A stretch of DNA of 8,741 nucleotides from Pseudomonadota bacterium (GTDB lineage Bacteria > Pseudomonadota > Alphaproteobacteria > Rhizobiales > Xanthobacteraceae), in NCBI GenBank assembly GCA_023390955.1, contig JAEWBW010000078.1:1-8741 (forward strand), in the 5' to 3' direction. Below the pieces are notes generated by a model. It saw nothing but the letters and a program-made list of their open reading frames with translations, made no database searches and was not told where the DNA came from. The position numbers and the translations under genes are program-made. Positions 6,085 through 8,741 of the stretch are shown piece by piece (the stretch's first letter is position 1; the number at the start of each line of letters is the position of its first letter).

Positions 6085-6879
6085 TTATGCGGCCTCGACG
6101 AAGCGGTGACGTTCATAGAGGAACTCGAGCACGCGCTGGCGGCACTTCAGGTAGGTCGCATTCGAGGCGAGCTCGAGCCGGTTGCGTGGACGCGCCAGCG
6201 TCACATCGAGCACCTCGCCGATGCGCGCGCTCGGACCGTTGGTCATCATGACAATGCGATCCGACAGCAGCACAGCCTCGTCGACGTCGTGGGTGATCAT
6301 CAGGATCGTATTGCCGAGCTTCTGGTGCAGCGCCATCACCGAATCCTGCAGATGCGCGCGGGTCAGCGCATCGAGCGCGCCGAACGGCTCATCCAGCAAC
6401 AGCACCTTCGGCTCCATCGCCAGCGCGCGGGCAATGCCAACGCGCTGCTTCATGCCGCCTGAGATCTCCGAGGGACGCTTGTCCCGGGCGTGGGCCATCT
6501 GCACGAGATTGAGATTGTGCATGACCCAGGCCTCGCGTTCGGCCCGTGTCTTGGTCCTGGCAAACACCTTGTCGACGCCGAGCTTGACGTTCTCGAACAC
6601 GGTCAGCCACGGCAGCAGGCTGTGGTTCTGGAACACCACGGCGCGATCCGGCCCCGGCGAGTTGACCTCGCGGTTCTCCAGCAGCACGCCGCCGGTCGTG
6701 GCCGTGGTCAATCCTGCGATGATGTTGAGCAGGGTCGACTTGCCGCAGCCGGAATGGCCGATGATCGAGACGTATTCACCCTTGTCGATGGTGAGGTTGA
6801 TCTCCTTCAGCACTTCGGTGGTGGCGTTGCCGCGGGTGAAGGTCTTGTCGATGTGATCGAGTTTCAGATAGGCGGTCAT
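6085..6879 (-). CDS. nrtC: Nitrate ABC transporter ATP-binding protein NrtC
   Basis: 264-residue ATPase that drives the NrtABC nitrate importer at the inner face of the membrane. It has a complete nucleotide-binding domain: Walker A GHSGCGKST (41-49), Q-loop Gln84 (VVFQNHSLLPW), ABC signature SGGMKQ (140-145), Walker B VLLLDEP (159-165), D-loop GALD (167-170) and H-loop His197 (MITHDVDEA). The sequence matches the NrtD/SsuB/TauB group. Cyanobacterial NrtC proteins carry a C-terminal NrtA-like regulatory domain of several hundred residues. This protein ends just after the ATPase domain, so in size it corresponds to cyanobacterial NrtD, although rhizobial genes of this kind are named nrtC. The ATG at 6879 follows AAGGAGAGG, 12 bp after nrtB. 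A 338-bp spacer with a strong hairpin and the narK control region follows the TAA stop. Confidence 0.93.
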   Translation of the reverse strand: MTAYLKLDHIDKTFTRGNATTEVLKEINLTIDKGEYVSIIGHSGCGKSTLLNIIAGLTTATTGGVLLENREVNSPGPDRAVVFQNHSLLPWLTVFENVKLGVDKVFARTKTRAEREAWVMHNLNLVQMAHARDKRPSEISGGMKQRVGIARALAMEPKVLLLDEPFGALDALTRAHLQDSVMALHQKLGNTILMITHDVDEAVLLSDRIVMMTNGPSARIGEVLDVTLARPRNRLELASNATYLKCRQRVLEFLYERHRFVEAA

Positions 6880-6891
6880 GTGCCCTCTCCT

Positions 6892-7794
6892 TCAGCTCTG
6901 CGCGGTGCCGTGGGTGACGAACCGGCCAAGGCCGGCGATGAGGCGATCGAGCACGAAGCCGATGATGCCGACGTAAAACAGAGCCAGGATGATCTCGCTG
7001 ATATGCGAGGAGTTCCAGGCGTCCCAGATGAAGAAGCCGATGCCGACGCCGCCGATCAGCATTTCCGCCGCGACGATCGCGAGCCACGACAGGCCGATGC
7101 CGATGCGCAGGCCCGTGAAGATGTAGGGCGCCGCCGCCGGGATCATGATCTTGGAGAAGAACTCCAGCGGATTGAGCTGCACGACGGCTGCGACATTGCG
7201 ATAGTCCTGCGGGATGTTGCGGATCCCGACCGCGGTATTGATGATGATCGGCCACACCGAGGTGATGAAGATGACGAAGATCGCTGACGGCTGGCCGTCG
7301 CGGAACGCGGCGAGCGACAGTGGCAGCCAGGCGAGCGGCGGGATCGTGCGCAGCACCTGGAACAGCGGATCGAGCCCGCGCATCGCCCAGACCGACTGCC
7401 CGACCAGCGTGCCGAGCGCGATGCCCGCGATCGCCGCAAGCGAATAGCCATAGGCGACGCGCTGCAGGCTGGCGGAGAGGTGCCAGAACAGGCCCTTGTC
7501 GATGCCGCCATGGTCGAAGAAGGGATCGAGGATCAGCTCCTTGGTATCCTTGAACACACGTGACGGCGGCGGCAGCGTCGAGCCGGCGCGACGGCAGACC
7601 AGCTCCCAGATCAGAGTCAGCAGTGCGATCACGACGAGCGGCGGGATGACGCGGGCCGCGGTCTCTCGCGCCATCCGCGCATAGGTCTCACTGCGCGGCG
7701 GACGCTTTGGCTTCATCGCAACGATCGCAGCGGCCACGACGCCACCGGCGGACGGGACGGTTTCGACTTCCATTTTCTTCACAGGCATGTTCAT
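6892..7794 (-). CDS. nrtB: Nitrate ABC transporter permease NrtB
   Basis: 300-residue inner-membrane permease of the NrtB/SsuC/TauC family, forming the channel of the nitrate importer. It has a cytoplasmic N-terminus of about 45 residues rich in Lys/Arg, then about six hydrophobic segments (approximately 49-66, 112-132, 150-164, 171-188, 232-247, 267-283). The cytoplasmic EAA-type loop that docks to the ATPase is at about 199-229 (RNVAAVVQLNPLEFF through PYIFTGLR). The start at 7794 is supported by GGAG 8 nt upstream; Met3 and Met8 are possible but less well placed. nrtC follows after 12 bp, so translation is probably coupled. The 58 bp before it contain two hairpins that may tune expression relative to nrtA. 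I cannot fully exclude a related substrate, but NrtA and the rest of the locus point to nitrate. Confidence 0.92.
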   Translation of the reverse strand: MNMPVKKMEVETVPSAGGVVAAAIVAMKPKRPPRSETYARMARETAARVIPPLVVIALLTLIWELVCRRAGSTLPPPSRVFKDTKELILDPFFDHGGIDKGLFWHLSASLQRVAYGYSLAAIAGIALGTLVGQSVWAMRGLDPLFQVLRTIPPLAWLPLSLAAFRDGQPSAIFVIFITSVWPIIINTAVGIRNIPQDYRNVAAVVQLNPLEFFSKIMIPAAAPYIFTGLRIGIGLSWLAIVAAEMLIGGVGIGFFIWDAWNSSHISEIILALFYVGIIGFVLDRLIAGLGRFVTHGTAQS

Positions 7795-7822
7795 CGCTTT
7801 GTCTCCGGCTTCATGAGGTGAA

Positions 7823-7844
7823 GCGGCCGCCCGCAGGCGGCCGC
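7823..7844 (-). repeat. GC-rich stem-loop between nrtA and nrtB
   Basis: GCGGCCGCC (7823-7831) and GGCGGCCGC (7836-7844) form a perfect 9-bp stem with a 4-nt loop, starting 8 nt after the nrtA stop. A second 6-bp stem, GCTTCA/TGAAGC (7808-7813 with 7819-7824), overlaps it by two bases, so the two could compete. Hairpins at this position in ABC operons often protect the upstream mRNA so that more binding protein than permease is made; that role here is inference. Confidence 0.5.
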
Positions 7845-7852
7845 AGGGCCCA

Positions 7853-8704
7853 TCAGACTTCGACGCGCTTGATCGCGAGCGACTTCAGATAGGCGGCCGG
7901 ATTTTCAGGATCGAACACCTTGCCGTCGAAGAAGGTCTCCTTGCCGCGCGATGTGGAGGTCGGGATCTCAGCTGCCGAAACGCCAAGCGTCTTGGCTGCG
8001 TCTCTCCACAGGTCCTCGCGATTGACCTTGGCGATCAGGGCCTTGCTGTCGAAGCCGGGTTCATACTTGCCCCAGCGGATGTCCTCCGTCATGAACCAGA
8101 GATCGTGGCTCTGGAACGGATAGGACGCATGATCCTTCCAGAAGCGCATCTGCTGCGGCGAGTTCTCGACGACGCGGCCGGTACCGTAGTCGAACTTGCC
8201 CTTCATGCGGTCGGTGATGTCCTCGACCGGGCAGTTGATCCACTGGCGCTTGGCGCAGATGACTGCTGCCTCCTCGCGGTTCTCCATCTTCTCGGCCCAC
8301 TGCTGGGCTTCCATGACAGCCATCAACAGCGCCTTGGCGGCCTTCGGATATTTGTCGACCCAGGCCGCGCGCATGCCGAACGATTTTTCGGGATGCTTGT
8401 CCCAGAGTTCGCCGGTGGTGATCGCGGTGTAGCCGATCTGTTGGTGGATCAGCTGCAGATTCCAGGGCTCGCAAACACAGAAGCAGTCCATGGTGCCAAC
8501 CTTCATGTTGGCGACCATCTGCGGCGGCGGCACGACGATGGTTTCGATGTCCTTGTCGGGGTCGATGCCGCCGGCAGAGAGCCAGTAGCGGATCCAGAGA
8601 TCATGCGTGCCGCCCGGGAAGGTCATCGCGGCCTTCACCGACTTGCCGCCGGCCTTCTTCTTCTCCAGCGCGGCTTTGAAGGGGGCGGCGTCGATACCGA
8701 CCAT
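7853..8704 (-). CDS. nrtA: Nitrate ABC transporter substrate-binding protein NrtA (C-terminal part)
   Basis: 283 codons from an internal ATG to the TGA at 7855-7853. This is the C-terminal part of a CmpA/NrtA-family periplasmic nitrate-binding protein. Recognisable family blocks are FPGGTHDLWIRYWLSAGGIDPDKD, IVVPPPQMVANMKVGTMDCFCV followed by EPWN, TGELWDKHPEKSFG, and near the end NPAAYLKSL. The whole family is usually 400 residues or more and starts with a Tat or Sec signal peptide, so the N-terminal lobe is missing here. The ATG at 8704 is not a likely true start: it has no signal peptide, and homology continues upstream into 8705-8741, where two in-frame stops interrupt it. One block reads CVCEPWN where I expect CVGEPWN. 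First gene visible of the nrtABC unit; nrtB follows after 58 bp. Confidence 0.88.
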   Translation of the reverse strand: MVGIDAAPFKAALEKKKAGGKSVKAAMTFPGGTHDLWIRYWLSAGGIDPDKDIETIVVPPPQMVANMKVGTMDCFCVCEPWNLQLIHQQIGYTAITTGELWDKHPEKSFGMRAAWVDKYPKAAKALLMAVMEAQQWAEKMENREEAAVICAKRQWINCPVEDITDRMKGKFDYGTGRVVENSPQQMRFWKDHASYPFQSHDLWFMTEDIRWGKYEPGFDSKALIAKVNREDLWRDAAKTLGVSAAEIPTSTSRGKETFFDGKVFDPENPAAYLKSLAIKRVEV

Positions 8705-8741
8705 GAGGTCGGCAATTTCCTAGGCGACCGAGATTCACTGG
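8705..8741 (-). pseudogene. nrtA: Upstream nrtA reading frame broken by two in-frame stop codons
   Basis: In the nrtA frame the minus strand reads Q-stop-I-S-V-A-stop-E-I-A-D-L before the ATG at 8704. The stops are TGA (8737-8735) and TAG (8722-8720). The ISVA segment fits the NrtA-family block of the type NG-x-(A/G)-I-T-(V/L)-(S/A), so this is coding sequence and not a 5' untranslated region. One base change at each codon (for example GGA to TGA and AAG to TAG) explains both stops without a frameshift. Either nrtA is inactivated, or these are sequence errors near a contig end. Confidence 0.55.

Overview
The window looks like a chromosomal stretch from an alphaproteobacterium of the Bradyrhizobium / Rhodopseudomonas type. 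The evidence is high GC, genes packed on one strand, the gene order known from Bradyrhizobium (nrtABC next to narK-bjgb-flp-nasC), and a palindromic intergenic repeat that I recall as abundant in Bradyrhizobiaceae. All seven genes lie on the minus strand, so transcription runs from position 8741 towards position 1. It is a nitrate assimilation locus.

Right part (8741 to about 6000): an ABC-type nitrate importer made of nrtA (periplasmic binding protein, 5' end outside the window), nrtB (permease) and nrtC (ATPase). A stable hairpin separates nrtA from nrtB. An 18-bp perfect stem-loop follows nrtC and probably closes this transcription unit. The last 22 bases of the window hold two in-frame stop codons in sequence that otherwise continues the NrtA homology, so nrtA is either a pseudogene or carries sequence errors near the edge.

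Middle (about 5980 to 5747): the control region of the second operon. It has a near-consensus sigma-54 promoter, a plausible NtrC-like site about 80 bp upstream of the predicted start, two 9-bp direct repeats 31 bp apart, and a transcribed leader of about 135 nt. The leader holds two hairpins with the same AACGAC hexaloop, which fits the A1/G4 rule of ANTAR (NasT-type) antitermination targets. This suggests dual control by nitrogen limitation and by nitrate, although no terminator is obvious.

Left part (5746 to 1): narK (MFS nitrate/nitrite transporter), bjgb (single-domain haemoglobin), flp (stand-alone NirB-like FAD/NAD(P)H reductase) and nasC (molybdenum assimilatory nitrate reductase, 3' end outside the window). 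NarK exchanges nitrate and nitrite, NasC reduces nitrate to nitrite in the cytoplasm, Flp is the likely NAD(P)H-linked electron donor, and Bjgb is thought to remove nitric oxide formed during the process. This locus type is already described in Bradyrhizobium. The less familiar material is in the narK leader, the repeat that overlaps the narK stop codon, and the broken 5' part of nrtA. The ferredoxin- or NADH-dependent nitrite reductase and the nasST regulators are not in the window.
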